DNA from: Brevibacterium limosum
GTDB taxonomy: Bacteria; Actinomycetota; Actinomycetes; Actinomycetales; Brevibacteriaceae
Length of the DNA stretch: 64,000 nucleotides
Reading direction: 5' to 3'
NCBI RefSeq assembly: GCF_011617705.1
Contig: NZ_CP050154.1
Coordinates: 1,426,001 to 1,490,000 of the forward strand
A program made the position numbers and the translations under genes. Below the pieces are notes generated by a model that did no database searches, had not been told where the DNA came from, and was given only the letters and a program-made list of their open reading frames with translations. Shown in pieces: positions 44,688 to 53,250 of this stretch (the stretch's first letter is position 1; the number at the start of each line of letters is the position of its first letter).

Positions 44688-47597
44688 GTGGCAAAGCCCC
44701 GTGTCCATGAGCTCGCGAAAGAGCTCGGCACAACAAGTAAGAACGTCCTCGAAAAGCTCCAGGACATGGGCGAATTCGTTCGCTCCGCCTCTTCGACGCT
44801 CGAAGCGCCCGTCGTGCGTCGTGTGAAGGAGGCATTCGCCGATTCCGCTCCCGCCGATGGCGAGAAGAAGTCCGCCGGTGGCGCGAAGAAGGCCGCCAAG
44901 CCGGCCGCGAAGCCCGGAGCCCCGAAGCCCGGTGCGAAGCCCGCACCCAAACCAGCTGCGAAGTCGGCGGCCAAGCCGGGTGCTGCGAAGCCTGCCGGAT
45001 CCGCAGAATCGGCCCCCGCCGAGGATACCGCCCCCGCTGCGAAATCCGCTCCGAAGCCCGGCGCCAAGCCGGCCGCTCCGAAGACCGCAGAGCCGACCGA
45101 GGCCCCCGCAGCCGAGACCAAGCCGGCTGCCTCCTCGGCGCCGAAGCCCGGTGCACCGAAGCCGTCTGCCGCACCCAAGCCGGGTGCACCGAAGCCGGGC
45201 GCGCCCAAACCCGGTGCGCCGAAGCCAGGCGGTCGTGGAGCTGCACGGCCCGGCAACAACCCGTTCGCTTCCTCCCAGGGAATGCCGAAGCCCGGCCGCG
45301 GATCCAAGTCCGGCGGTCGTCCCGGCGGCCAGGGCGGTCAGGGTGGCCAGGGCGGACGCCCCGGCAACAACCCGTTCGCTCCTTCGCAGGGAATGCCGAA
45401 GCCCGGCCAGAAGCAGCGCGGCGCAGGAGAGGACTCCTCGGGCGGTCCCCGTCCGGCACCTCGCCCGGGCGCACCTCGCCCCAACCCGTCGATGCTGAAG
45501 AACTCGGCGCTGAACAAACCCGCTCCCGGCCGCGGTCGCGGCGGCGGACGCGGAAATGCCCCCGGCGGCGCACCCGGTGCACCGGGCGGCGCTCCCGGCG
45601 GTCCTCGTCGTGGGCCCGGCGGCGGTCCCGGTGGTCGCGGTTCAGGTCGCGGTCGCGGAAGCACGCAGGGTGCATTCGGCCGCGGCGGCGGTCCCCGTCA
45701 GAAGGGACGCAAGTCGAAGCGGGCGAAGCGCGCAGAGCTCGAGCAGATGCAGGCTCCGTCGGTCGGCGGCGTCAGCGTTCCGCGCGGAGACGGCACCACG
45801 CCGCTGCGTCTGCGTCGCGGCTCCTCATTGGCCGACTTCGCCGAGAAGATCAACACCGATCCGACGAACCTCGTGACCGTGCTCTTCCACCTCGGTGAGA
45901 TGGCCACGATCACCCAGTCCCTCGACGAGGCGACCTTCGAGGTCCTCGGCGAGGAGCTCGGCTACAAGATCGAGATCGTCTCGCCCGAAGACGAAGACCG
46001 CGAGCTGCTCGAGACCTTCGACATCGACCTCGACGCCGAAGCCGCAGAGGAGGACGATGAGGACCTGCAGGCACGTCCGCCGGTCATCACCGTCATGGGT
46101 CACGTCGACCACGGTAAGACCAAGCTGCTCGATGCGATCCGTTCGGCCAATGTCGCCTCCCGCGAAGCCGGCGGAATCACTCAGCACATAGGTGCCTACC
46201 AGGTCGAGGTCGACCACGAGGGCCAGGAGCGCAAGCTCACCTTCCTCGACACCCCTGGTCACGAGGCATTCACTGCCATGCGTGCCCGCGGTGCGAAGTC
46301 GACGGACCTCGCGATCCTCGTGGTCGCCGCCGACGACGGCGTCATGCCGCAGACGATCGAAGCTCTCAACCACGCTCAGGCGGCCGAAGTGCCGATCGTC
46401 GTGGCCGTGAACAAGATCGATAAGGAAGGCGCCAACCCCGCCAAGGTCATGCAGCAGCTGACCGAATACAACCTCGTGGCCGAAGAATACGGCGGCGAAA
46501 CGATGTTCGTGCCCATCTCCGCACTCAAGCGCGAGGGCATCGACCAGCTGCTCGAGTCCGTCCTGCTGACCACCGATGCGGCCCTGGATCTGCGGGCGAA
46601 CCCCGACAAGTCCGCTCGCGGCATCGCGATCGAGGCCAAGCTCGACAAGGGCCGCGGTGCGGTCGCCACGGTCCTCGTCGAGTCCGGCTCCCTCCGTCAG
46701 GGCGATGCCATCGTCTGCGGCACCGCCTACGGACGTGTGCGTGCGATGTTCGATGAGAACGGCAACCTCGTCGAGGAAGCCGGACCCTCACGCCCGGTCC
46801 AGGTGCTCGGTCTGTCTTCAGTGCCCCGCGCCGGTGACTCGTTCATCTCAACCGATGACGATCGCACGGCCCGTCAGATCGCTGAGAAGCGTGACGCCAT
46901 CGAGCGCAACGCCGCTCAGGCTCGCGGTCGCAAGCGCATCAGCCTCGAGGACTTCACGAAGGCTCTGGCCGAGGGCAAGGTCGACATGCTCAACCTCATC
47001 CTCAAGGGTGACGTCTCCGGTGCTGTCGAAGCGCTCGAGGATTCGCTGCTCAAGATCGATGTGGGCGACGACGTCGACCTGCGGATCATCCACCGCGGCG
47101 TCGGAGCGATCACGGAGAACGACATCAACCTGGCCACGGTCGACAACGCGATCGTCCTCGGCTTCAACGTCCGTCCGGAAGCGAAGGCTCGCGACCTGGC
47201 AGACCGCGAAGGCGTCGACGTCCGCTACTACTCGGTCATCTACCAGGCGATCGACGACATCGAGAGCTCGCTCAAGGGCATGCTCAAGCCCGAGTACGAA
47301 GAGGTCCAGACCGGCACCGCGGAGATCCGCGAGGTCTTCCGCTCGTCGAAGTTCGGCAACATCGCCGGTTCGATCGTCCGCGACGGCCACATCAAGCGGA
47401 ACTCGACCGCTCGCGTCACCCGCGACGGAATCGTCATCGGCGACAACGTCCACATCGAATCGCTGCGCCGGTTCAAGGACGATGCGACCGAGGTCCGCGA
47501 AGGCTACGAGTGCGGTATCGGACTCGGCAAGTTCAACGACCTGCGTGTCGGCGACATCATCGAGACCTTCGAGATGCAGGAGAAGCCGCGCGACTGA
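44688..47597 (+). CDS. infB: Translation initiation factor IF-2
   Basis: IF-2 is the GTPase that recruits fMet-tRNA to the 30S subunit and drives subunit joining. The 969-residue protein has the IF2_N domain ([20 protein letters not shown]) and a very long low-complexity linker (about residues 55-345) of Lys/Pro/Ala repeats ([15 protein letters not shown]) then Gly/Arg-rich sequence. A second IF2_N-like domain, the G domain ([41 protein letters not shown]) and domains II-IV follow. GTG 44688 has CAGGAGA upstream. A strong hairpin follows. Confidence 0.97.
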   Translation: MAKPRVHELAKELGTTSKNVLEKLQDMGEFVRSASSTLEAPVVRRVKEAFADSAPADGEKKSAGGAKKAAKPAAKPGAPKPGAKPAPKPAAKSAAKPGAAKPAGSAESAPAEDTAPAAKSAPKPGAKPAAPKTAEPTEAPAAETKPAASSAPKPGAPKPSAAPKPGAPKPGAPKPGAPKPGGRGAARPGNNPFASSQGMPKPGRGSKSGGRPGGQGGQGGQGGRPGNNPFAPSQGMPKPGQKQRGAGEDSSGGPRPAPRPGAPRPNPSMLKNSALNKPAPGRGRGGGRGNAPGGAPGAPGGAPGGPRRGPGGGPGGRGSGRGRGSTQGAFGRGGGPRQKGRKSKRAKRAELEQMQAPSVGGVSVPRGDGTTPLRLRRGSSLADFAEKINTDPTNLVTVLFHLGEMATITQSLDEATFEVLGEELGYKIEIVSPEDEDRELLETFDIDLDAEAAEEDDEDLQARPPVITVMGHVDHGKTKLLDAIRSANVASREAGGITQHIGAYQVEVDHEGQERKLTFLDTPGHEAFTAMRARGAKSTDLAILVVAADDGVMPQTIEALNHAQAAEVPIVVAVNKIDKEGANPAKVMQQLTEYNLVAEEYGGETMFVPISALKREGIDQLLESVLLTTDAALDLRANPDKSARGIAIEAKLDKGRGAVATVLVESGSLRQGDAIVCGTAYGRVRAMFDENGNLVEEAGPSRPVQVLGLSSVPRAGDSFISTDDDRTARQIAEKRDAIERNAAQARGRKRISLEDFTKALAEGKVDMLNLILKGDVSGAVEALEDSLLKIDVGDDVDLRIIHRGVGAITENDINLATVDNAIVLGFNVRPEAKARDLADREGVDVRYYSVIYQAIDDIESSLKGMLKPEYEEVQTGTAEIREVFRSSKFGNIAGSIVRDGHIKRNSTARVTRDGIVIGDNVHIESLRRFKDDATEVREGYECGIGLGKFNDLRVGDIIETFEMQEKPRD

Positions 47598-47683
47598 ACG
47601 GTCGCTTCCGACGAGTCACCCCGATGACTTCGAGCGCACCAGCGCACCCGAGGATTCGGATGGGACTCGCCACGTGAGTCGAA

Positions 47684-47721
47684 GGCTCCGGTCGGCCCCC
47701 GGACGGGGACCGACCGGAGCC
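47684..47721 (+). terminator. Strong hairpin terminator of infB
   Basis: GGCTCCGGTCGG (47684-47695) pairs with CCGACCGGAGCC (47710-47721), extended inward by CCCC/GGGG across a C-A mismatch, with a GGAC loop. The downstream GGTTCGATTCC resembles a tRNA T-arm only by chance. Confidence 0.85.
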
Positions 47722-47737
47722 GGTTCGATTCCACAGC

Positions 47738-47743
47738 TAACAT
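47738..47743 (+). promoter_or_regulatory. -10 box of rbfA
   Basis: TAACAT at 47738-47743, 46 nt before the rbfA ATG and right after the infB terminator. Confidence 0.4.
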
Positions 47744-47788
47744 AGGGCCGGAAGAGTTGTTCCGGCCCCGAACAGAAGGACAAGCACC

Positions 47789-48223
47789 ATGGCAGACTCG
47801 ACACGGGCCCGCAAGATCGCCGACCAGATCAAGGTCATCGTCGCCAGCACCATCGAGCGCAAGCTCAAGGATCCGCGCCTCGGCTTCGTCACCGTCACCG
47901 ACGTGCGCGTGACCGGTGATCTGCAGCACGCCACCATCTTCTACACCGTGTACGGCGACGACCAGGACCTCGTCGGCACCGGTCATGCCCTCGAATCGGC
48001 CAAGGGCTTCATCCGCTCCGAGGTCGGCAAGGGACTGACGATCCGTCTGACCCCGAGCCTCGAATTCATCGCCGATGCCGTCCCCGAGGCAGCCGCCCGT
48101 CTCGACGGACTGCTCGCTCAGGCCGCCGCCGACGATGCTCGCGTGGCCGGATTGGCCAAGAACGCGGAACATGCGGGCGAGTCGGACCCGTACAAGAACA
48201 ACGACGACGCCGACGAAGACTGA
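47789..48223 (+). CDS. rbfA: 30S ribosome-binding factor A
   Basis: RbfA is a cold-shock and late 30S maturation factor binding the 16S helix 1 region. The 144-residue KH-like protein has '[51 protein letters not shown]' spread across its first 60 residues and a family-typical '[28 protein letters not shown]', plus an acidic tail. GAAGGACAAG lies before the ATG. Confidence 0.95.
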   Translation: MADSTRARKIADQIKVIVASTIERKLKDPRLGFVTVTDVRVTGDLQHATIFYTVYGDDQDLVGTGHALESAKGFIRSEVGKGLTIRLTPSLEFIADAVPEAAARLDGLLAQAAADDARVAGLAKNAEHAGESDPYKNNDDADED

Positions 48224-48331
48224 GCCTCTCATCGCGGCGCTCATCGCATCGCCCCTGGTCATCGGGGGAGTGCCACCGATCGGCGGCATAAGGCCCGAGT
48301 TGAGCTTCGTCACGTCCGGAAAAAAGTTCTC

Positions 48332-48347
48332 GTAACAGTTTTGTTAT
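48332..48347 (+). promoter_or_regulatory. MtrA-like box overlapping the -35 of the secreted-protein gene
   Basis: GTAAC-N6-GTTAT (48332-48347) resembles the actinobacterial MtrA direct repeat GTAAC-N6-GTAAC. A second relative, GTAAC-N6-ATTAC, lies at 48376-48391, just after the predicted transcription start. Confidence 0.45.
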
Positions 48348-48368
48348 CTTTCCGAGATGTCGTAGACT
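48341..48368 (+). promoter_or_regulatory. Promoter of the secreted cell-wall-associated protein gene
   Basis: TTGTTA (48341-48346) and TAGACT (48363-48368) have a 16-nt spacer. It sits in the most AT-rich stretch of the window (about 48313-48400). Confidence 0.65.
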
Positions 48369-48414
48369 TTTTGCGGTAACGAAATGATTACGACTCTGTT
48401 AAGGGAATTCTGCA

Positions 48415-49281
48415 TTGGGTAAGCACTCCTCACCGAAGCCGTCGTTCGCGAAGCAGCTGATCCGGGATCTGGCTCCCGGCAACCGCCCCGCCGGCCGGCG
48501 CGCAGCGAATGCGCCGTCCACGGCGACTTCCGTGCTGGCGACCGTCAAGCAGCGTCCCGTCGTCGCCGCGATCGCCGTTCCTGCCGCCGCGACCGCCGCC
48601 GTCGTCGGTTCGACCGTCGTCATGGGACCGCCCGAGTCCGGCAATGTCACCACCGAAGCCGCATCGACGACACCCGAGGAGTCGAACACATCCTCGACCG
48701 TGAGCCAGAAGGAGCTCGACGCCGAGCGCAAGAAGGCCGGCGAAGAGTACCTGGAGAAGGTCAAGGACGACCCGAAGTACAAGAACAAGTCCTCGAAGAC
48801 CACTCTCGAGGTCAAGGCGCCGCCGAAGCCCGAGCCGACCGCCGAATCGTCGGCCTCCCCGGAGAAGGGCGACAGCGACTCGTCCTCCGATGAGAAGTCC
48901 TCCTCGGACGAAGGCACCTCCTCGGACACCTCGGCTCCGCCGTGCAGCGTGTCCTCCTCGATCGAGTCCGGTCTGCTGCCGAACGCCGTCAACGGCTACC
49001 GCGCCGTGTGCGCGAAGTTCCCCGAGGTCAAGACCTTCGGCGGACGCCGCCCCGGCACCGGCTCGGATCACAACACCGGTGAAGCCGTCGACATCATGAT
49101 CACCGGCGCCACCGGCGACCGCATCGCCGACTACCTCATCCAGAACCAGGGTTCCCTCAACGTCAAGTACGTGATCTGGAAGCAGCGCATCTGGATGCCC
49201 GGCCAGGGTTGGAAGGGTATGGAGGACCGCGGAGACGCGACCGCCAACCACTTCGACCACGTGCACGCGTCCTTCAACTGA
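48415..49281 (+). CDS. Secreted protein with C-terminal peptidase-like (VanY/ARB-07466-type) domain
   Basis: The 288-residue protein starts at TTG with AAGGGA 8 nt upstream. It has a basic N-terminus, a hydrophobic Ala/Val segment (VVAAIAVPAAATAAVVGSTVV, residues about 45-66), a Lys/Glu coiled region (KELDAERKKAGEEYLEKV), a Ser/Asp/Glu-rich linker and a C-terminal domain with 'GTGSDHNTGEAVDIMI' and NHFDHVHASFN. The His/Asp spacing (SDHxxGxAxD, HxHxxF) is that of M15-like zinc sites. Actinobacterial relatives are exported and lie between rbfA and truB or near rpf genes. A cell-wall role and MtrA control are inferred. Confidence 0.83.
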   Translation: MGKHSSPKPSFAKQLIRDLAPGNRPAGRRAANAPSTATSVLATVKQRPVVAAIAVPAAATAAVVGSTVVMGPPESGNVTTEAASTTPEESNTSSTVSQKELDAERKKAGEEYLEKVKDDPKYKNKSSKTTLEVKAPPKPEPTAESSASPEKGDSDSSSDEKSSSDEGTSSDTSAPPCSVSSSIESGLLPNAVNGYRAVCAKFPEVKTFGGRRPGTGSDHNTGEAVDIMITGATGDRIADYLIQNQGSLNVKYVIWKQRIWMPGQGWKGMEDRGDATANHFDHVHASFN

Positions 49282-49293
49282 TCGCCGGCCTCA

Positions 49294-50286
49294 GTGAGCG
49301 ATCCTTCCCCGCAGGGCGTCCTCGTCTGCGATAAACCGCAGGGACTGAGCTCCCACGGCGTCGTCTCCCGCATCCGCCGCTGGTTCGGAACGAAGAAGGT
49401 CGGCCACGCTGGCACTCTCGATCCGATGGCCACGGGCGTCCTCGTGCTCGGCCTCGGCCGCGGCACCAAGCTGCTCACCTATATCACCGGGGTCTCGAAG
49501 ACCTATTTCGCTACCGTCCGTCTGGGATCATCGACCCCGACGGATGATGCCGATTCCGAGCCCGATCGCTTCGCTGATCCGGCCGATCTCGCCCGCGTCG
49601 ACCCCGCGGCCATCGAGGCCGCCGTGGCCGAGCTGCGCGGTCCCATCGACCAGGTGCCCAGCGCCGTCTCGGCGATCAAGGTCGACGGCAAGCGCTCCTA
49701 CGCCCGCGTTCGCGCCGGTGAGGACGTCGAGCTCAAGGCCCGTCGCGTCGAGGTCTCGGCCTTCGAGATCATCGACATCCGCTTCTCCGCCGACGACGGT
49801 CACATCGACGTCGATGTCGAGGTCGACTGCTCGTCCGGCACCTATGTGCGCGCCCTGGCCCGCGATATCGGCACCGACCTCGGCGTCTTCGGTCACCTCA
49901 CTGCGCTGCGGCGGACCCGCGTCGGAGAATTCCACATCGACCGGGCCGTGACCCTGCCCGAGGACCTCGACGTTCCCGCGCCCGACCTCATCTCCCTCGC
50001 CGAGGCGGCCCGCACCCTGCTGCCCGTCGTCACCGTCGGGGCCGAACAGGCCACAGCGCTCATGCAGGGCAAGACGGTGGCCGCCGCCGACTGGAGTGCC
50101 GATTCCGGCGGGACGGACTGGAGTGCCGATTCCGGCGGCGCCGACTGGAGCGCCGAGTCCGGCGGGGCGGACTCGGAGAGCCGCGAAGTCGCCGTGGTCT
50201 GCGACGACGCCCTCGTCTCTGTGGCCGAGGTGCGCCGGGGCGGCGGACTCAAATCCCTCACGGCCTTCGCCATCGACCTCGCCTGA
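49294..50286 (+). CDS. truB: tRNA pseudouridine-55 synthase TruB
   Basis: TruB isomerises U55 in the T-loop of tRNAs. The 330-residue protein has 'GVLVCDKPQGLSSHGVVSRIRR' and the catalytic aspartate in GHAGTLDPMATGVL, 'VSKTYFATVRLG', 'QVPSAVSAIKVDGKRSYARVR' and 'CSSGTYVRALARDIG'. Near the C-terminus, between 'QGKTVAA' and 'REVAVVCDDALVSVAEV', a 27-nt unit is tandemly repeated three times, encoding DWSA(D/E)SGG(T/A). GTG start; no strong ribosome site. Confidence 0.94.
   Translation: MSDPSPQGVLVCDKPQGLSSHGVVSRIRRWFGTKKVGHAGTLDPMATGVLVLGLGRGTKLLTYITGVSKTYFATVRLGSSTPTDDADSEPDRFADPADLARVDPAAIEAAVAELRGPIDQVPSAVSAIKVDGKRSYARVRAGEDVELKARRVEVSAFEIIDIRFSADDGHIDVDVEVDCSSGTYVRALARDIGTDLGVFGHLTALRRTRVGEFHIDRAVTLPEDLDVPAPDLISLAEAARTLLPVVTVGAEQATALMQGKTVAAADWSADSGGTDWSADSGGADWSAESGGADSESREVAVVCDDALVSVAEVRRGGGLKSLTAFAIDLA
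50089..50169 (+). repeat. Three 27-nt tandem repeats inside truB
   Basis: Units starting GACTGGAGTGCCGATTCCGG lie at 50089, 50116 and 50143; the third has two or three substitutions. Each encodes DWSA(D/E)SGG(T/A) and preserves the frame. Confidence 0.92.
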
Positions 50287-50310
50287 GCCGGTTACGACGG
50301 AGGCCGACCA

Positions 50311-50390
50311 GTCGACCCGCGCCGACTTCGGCCGACTCACACCGTCTTCAGCCGTCCCACGCCGCCGTCGGCCGACCCACGCCGTCGACT
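50311..50390 (+). repeat. Degenerate 20-nt tandem repeats downstream of truB
   Basis: About four imperfect 20-nt units (from 50311, 50331, 50351, 50371) share the pattern GCCGACcCACgCCGtC. The spacer between truB and the satD-like gene is otherwise non-coding. Confidence 0.6.
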
Positions 50391-50413
50391 GATCCACCGT
50401 GACAAGATAATTA

Positions 50414-50434
50414 GTTGTAATCATGAATTACAAC
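50414..50434. promoter_or_regulatory. Perfect inverted repeat upstream of the satD-like gene
   Basis: GTTGTAAT (50414-50421) and ATTACAAC (50427-50434) are separated by 5 nt, in an AT-rich patch 44 nt before the start codon. It is a likely operator, possibly for the helix-turn-helix encoded in the downstream gene. Confidence 0.6.
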
Positions 50435-50477
50435 CGAAACTCTTGTGCCAGACGACGGCATCTGATCTACTTGTCCT

Positions 50478-51098
50478 ATGTTCGTCTTGACCCTCGACCA
50501 GCAGGATTCGCGGTCGAACGCCGACGCGGTGCCCCGAGTCCTCGACGCGCTGTCCCCGATCACCACGGTCGTTCCCTTCGCCCGCACCATCGGCGACGAG
50601 GTCCAAGGAGTCCTCGACGACCCCGAGGCCGTCGCCGAGGCAGTGCGCAGAATCGGCATCGACTCCGACTGGCATATCGGCATCGGCATCGGCGAGGTCG
50701 AGCGGCCGCTGCCCGAGGCGACCACCGAGGGCAGGGGAGCGGCGTTCTATGCTGCCCGTCAGGCGGTCGAAACGGCGAAATCCGCACCCGCCCACCTCGT
50801 CGTCAATGCCGACCCGGACGGCGAGCACCGCGTCCTGGCCGAGGCGGCTCTGCGCCTGCTCGTCAGCACCCTCGGCGAGCTGCGCAGCCACTCCCGCGGC
50901 TACGTCGGCTTCCGCCTCGATGATCCCGATGCCACTCAGGCCCAGATCGCTGCAGAATTCGACGTCTCTCAGCAGGCAGTCTCCCGAGTGCTGGCGGCCG
51001 GTCCTGCCGATCTCGTCGCTGGAGCCGAACGCCTGGCCCGACATCACCTCGCCCGGCACGACGCCGCCCAGTCGGAAGGAGCCGAGCATGTGGACTGA
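50478..51098 (+). CDS. SatD-family protein with C-terminal helix-turn-helix
   Basis: The 206-residue protein starts MFVLTLDQQDSRSN, continues with 'VVPFARTIGDEVQGVL' and 'WHIGIGIGEVERPLPEATTEGRGAAFYAAR', and ends with a helix-turn-helix, 'TQAQIAAEFDVSQQAVSRVLAAG'. The D-x-x-x-D-S, GDE, IGIGIGEV and RGxAFxAAR order recalls class III nucleotidyl cyclases (metal Asp, IGDG, GIHTGEV, GxxVNxAAR). Whether it makes a nucleotide is unknown. It is coupled to the next membrane gene by an 11-nt overlap. No Shine-Dalgarno site is visible. Confidence 0.75.
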   Translation: MFVLTLDQQDSRSNADAVPRVLDALSPITTVVPFARTIGDEVQGVLDDPEAVAEAVRRIGIDSDWHIGIGIGEVERPLPEATTEGRGAAFYAARQAVETAKSAPAHLVVNADPDGEHRVLAEAALRLLVSTLGELRSHSRGYVGFRLDDPDATQAQIAAEFDVSQQAVSRVLAAGPADLVAGAERLARHHLARHDAAQSEGAEHVD

Positions 51099-51459
51099 GG
51101 TCCTCGTCGCCGTCGCCGCCGCAGTCGCCGCGGCGCTCATCGGCTGGCCGCTCGTCCCGCTCTTCCTCCGTCTGACCCATACGGGACCGGGGACCAAGCC
51201 CGCACGCACCGGAGCCGAAGACATCGAAGTCCTGCGCGGCGGACTGTGGATCGGCATCGTCGAACGCGCACTCATCGCCGGAGCCATCGTGCTCGGCCGA
51301 CCCGAACTCATGGCCGTGGTCATCGCGGTCAAGGGGCTCGGACGCTTCGCCGAGATCAAATCCTCGGCGGCCGCGGGAGAGCGGTTCATCATCGGCACCT
51401 TCGTCTCGATCGCCCTGGCCTCCCTCCTCGGAGTCATCGGCTGGGCGATCGTGTCCTGA
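51088..51459 (+). CDS. Small integral membrane protein paired with SatD-like protein
   Basis: The 123-residue protein has an N-terminal helix (EVLVAVAAAVAAALIGWPLV), a short basic loop ('HTGPGTKPARTGAEDIEVLRGGLWIG'), a second hydrophobic segment (RALIAGAIVLGRPELMAVVIAVKGL) and a third C-terminal helix (FIIGTFVSIALASLLGVIGW). GGAAGGA is 8 nt before ATG 51088, inside the 3' end of the preceding gene. I do not recognise the family. The tight overlap suggests the two products work together at the membrane. Confidence 0.8.
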   Translation: MWTEVLVAVAAAVAAALIGWPLVPLFLRLTHTGPGTKPARTGAEDIEVLRGGLWIGIVERALIAGAIVLGRPELMAVVIAVKGLGRFAEIKSSAAAGERFIIGTFVSIALASLLGVIGWAIVS

Positions 51460-51555
51460 CCGCCTCCTCTCGCGTCGGCCTCACGCCGTTCCCGCCTCAT
51501 CGCCACGGTGACTGCACGGTCACGGTCGGGCAGGGCCGCCTCGGCGAGGTGCGGG

Positions 51556-51585
51556 TTAGGAGGCGGAAGATCTCTGCGATAATCT
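51556..51585 (+). promoter_or_regulatory. Promoter of ribF
   Basis: TTAGGA (51556-51561) and TAATCT (51580-51585) with an 18-nt spacer. A CCTCGGCGAGG copy (51539-51549) lies just upstream of the -35. Confidence 0.55.
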
Positions 51586-51615
51586 GAATCGGTGCACGGA
51601 AGGAGCGAATGTCTG

Positions 51616-52554
51616 GTGGAGCTGTATCACGGACTCGGTGAGGTCGAGGTCGATGCTGTCGGCACCGTCGTCACCCTCGGCAACTTCGACGGCGTGCACC
51701 GCGGCCACCAGACGGTGCTGACCACCGTCGCCGCCCTGGCCAGGCAGGAGGGCCTGCGCTCGATCGCGATGACGTTCGATCCGCACCCGCGCACGGTCCA
51801 CCGCGCCGAGGACCCGACCGTGATGATCACCTCGACCCGGCAGCGCGCCGAACTCATCGCCGCCACGGGAATCGACGGCCTCCTCATCCAGCCCTACGAT
51901 CTCGGCTTCGCCGCACAGTCGGCCGAGGAATTCGTCCGCAGATACTTCGTCGAAGCCCTGCGCGCGAAGATCGTCGTCGTCGGCGATGACGTCCGCTTCG
52001 GCAAGGACAACGAAGGCTCCATCGAGACTCTGCGCCGCCTCGGCGAGACATACGGTTTCCGGACCGAGACGATCGATGAGGTCGGACGCGGGGGACGGTA
52101 TTCGTCCTCGCGGATCCGCGAACAGATCACTGCAGGCGACGTCGCCGAGGCGGCCGACCAGCTCGGGCGCTACCACGCACTCCACGGCACCGTCGTCCAC
52201 GGCGATGCCCGCGGACGCGACCTCGGGTTCCCCACTGCGAACCTCTCCGACGACCACGAAGGGCTCGTCCCCGCCGACGGCGTCTACGCCGGATGGGCCA
52301 CGTTCTCCGGTGAGGACCAGTCATACCCGGCGGCGATCTCAGTCGGTACGAACCCGACCTTCCAGGGACAGATCCGACGGGTCGAGGCGTACGTGCTCGA
52401 CAAGGAGTTCGGCGAATTCGATGTCTACGACCGTGAGATGACTCTCGAATTCGTCTCCCGCATCCGCGGCCAGGTCGCGTTCACCGGGATGGATGACCTC
52501 ATCGTGCAGATGCATGAGGACATCGCCGATGTGCGCGAAGTCCTGCACACCTGA
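51616..52554 (+). CDS. ribF: Bifunctional riboflavin kinase/FAD synthetase RibF
   Basis: RibF converts riboflavin to FMN and then FAD. The 312-residue protein has the N-terminal adenylyltransferase domain ([18 protein letters not shown], '[12 protein letters not shown]', [10 protein letters not shown]) and the C-terminal kinase domain ('[15 protein letters not shown]', '[12 protein letters not shown]', '[16 protein letters not shown]'). GTG 51616 has AAGGAG 10 nt upstream and gives the family start [10 protein letters not shown] 51592 is in frame but lacks a ribosome site. The truB-ribF-rpsO order is widely conserved, here interrupted by the SatD pair. Confidence 0.94.
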   Translation: MELYHGLGEVEVDAVGTVVTLGNFDGVHRGHQTVLTTVAALARQEGLRSIAMTFDPHPRTVHRAEDPTVMITSTRQRAELIAATGIDGLLIQPYDLGFAAQSAEEFVRRYFVEALRAKIVVVGDDVRFGKDNEGSIETLRRLGETYGFRTETIDEVGRGGRYSSSRIREQITAGDVAEAADQLGRYHALHGTVVHGDARGRDLGFPTANLSDDHEGLVPADGVYAGWATFSGEDQSYPAAISVGTNPTFQGQIRRVEAYVLDKEFGEFDVYDREMTLEFVSRIRGQVAFTGMDDLIVQMHEDIADVREVLHT

Positions 52555-52645
52555 TAAGCTGATCTCTGCCGTTTTCACCGGCCGCGGTCCCATAGTGCAG
52601 AGACTTCAGGTCCCTGCGCCGCGCAACGACACGAAGGAGAACTCC

Positions 52646-52915
52646 ATGGCTCTCGACACCGCTGTGAAGCAAGAGATCATCAAGGAATATGCAACTCATG
52701 AGGGTGACACCGGTTCTCCCGAGGTTCAGGTTGCACTGCTGACCCGCCGGATCTCCGATCTGACCGAGCACTTCAAGGATCACAAGCAGGATCACCACTC
52801 GCGTCGTGGCCTGCTGCTCCTCGTCGGTCAGCGTCGCCGCATGCTCAAGTACCTGCAGAAGGTCGACATCGAGCGTTACCGTTCGCTCATCAAGCGCCTC
52901 GGTCTGCGCCGCTGA
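52646..52915 (+). CDS. rpsO: 30S ribosomal protein S15
   Basis: S15 binds the central domain of 16S rRNA early in assembly. The 89-residue protein shows '[19 protein letters not shown]'-like sequence (here [19 protein letters not shown]), '[19 protein letters not shown]' and '[20 protein letters not shown]'. GAAGGAGA lies 5 nt upstream of the ATG. S15 often regulates its own mRNA; the 91-nt leader after ribF may serve that, but no known fold is evident. Confidence 0.97.
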   Translation: MALDTAVKQEIIKEYATHEGDTGSPEVQVALLTRRISDLTEHFKDHKQDHHSRRGLLLLVGQRRRMLKYLQKVDIERYRSLIKRLGLRR

Positions 52916-52941
52916 TTCGACGTCCGCGCAGCTGTCACGCA

Positions 52942-52969
52942 AAGCGTCCCACCTTCGGGTGGGGCGCTT
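52942..52969 (+). terminator. Hairpin terminator of rpsO
   Basis: AAGCGTCCCACC (52942-52953) and GGTGGGGCGCTT (52958-52969) form a 12-bp stem (one G-U) capped by a TTCG tetraloop, followed by CTGTGCTTCTG. Confidence 0.85.
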
Positions 52970-52983
52970 CTGTGCTTCTGCGG

Positions 52984-52989
52984 TAGACT
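52984..52989 (+). promoter_or_regulatory. -10 box of pnp
   Basis: TAGACT at 52984-52989; any -35 overlaps the rpsO terminator. It implies a long leader before GTG 53251. Confidence 0.5.
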
Positions 52990-53250
52990 TCGTAACGGAC
53001 AACCATGCCGTGGACGTTTCGGTCTTCGGTAGTGGCCTCCGGAGGAATGAGCGCTTCGCGCCGGTTCCGTGGGCCCCGATCGATGACCGGCTTGGATCCA
53101 TGGGATGTCCGAGCCAATATCCCGCCGGAACGGCGCGGGGTCTCGCACTGCCGAGGGCACACCGCCTGCGGCAGCGCGTTCACTCATGCGTTGAGGACAA
53201 GCACCTGCGCACCACAGACCACCGCGTGCCGGCACAACATAGGAGACTAC

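Larger units (their letters stand above)
52916..53250 (+). other. 335-nt spacer between rpsO and pnp
   Basis: It holds the rpsO terminator, a TAGACT -10 (52984-52989) and a roughly 255-nt pnp leader. An ATG at 53005 is in frame with pnp, but the encoded stretch ([14 protein letters not shown]...) is not part of the PNPase family. A CTGCCG/CGGCAG hairpin lies near 53150-53177. Confidence 0.6.

Noticed and set aside
47720-47735. GGTTCGATTCC resembling a tRNA T-arm after infB
   Set aside because: The upstream bases form a 16-17-bp terminator hairpin. No acceptor, D-arm or anticodon stem can be folded around it.
53005-53250. Extension of PNPase by 82 residues to ATG 53005
   Set aside because: Residues are unlike any PNPase N-terminus; GTG 53251 has an AGGAGA site and matches the family start.
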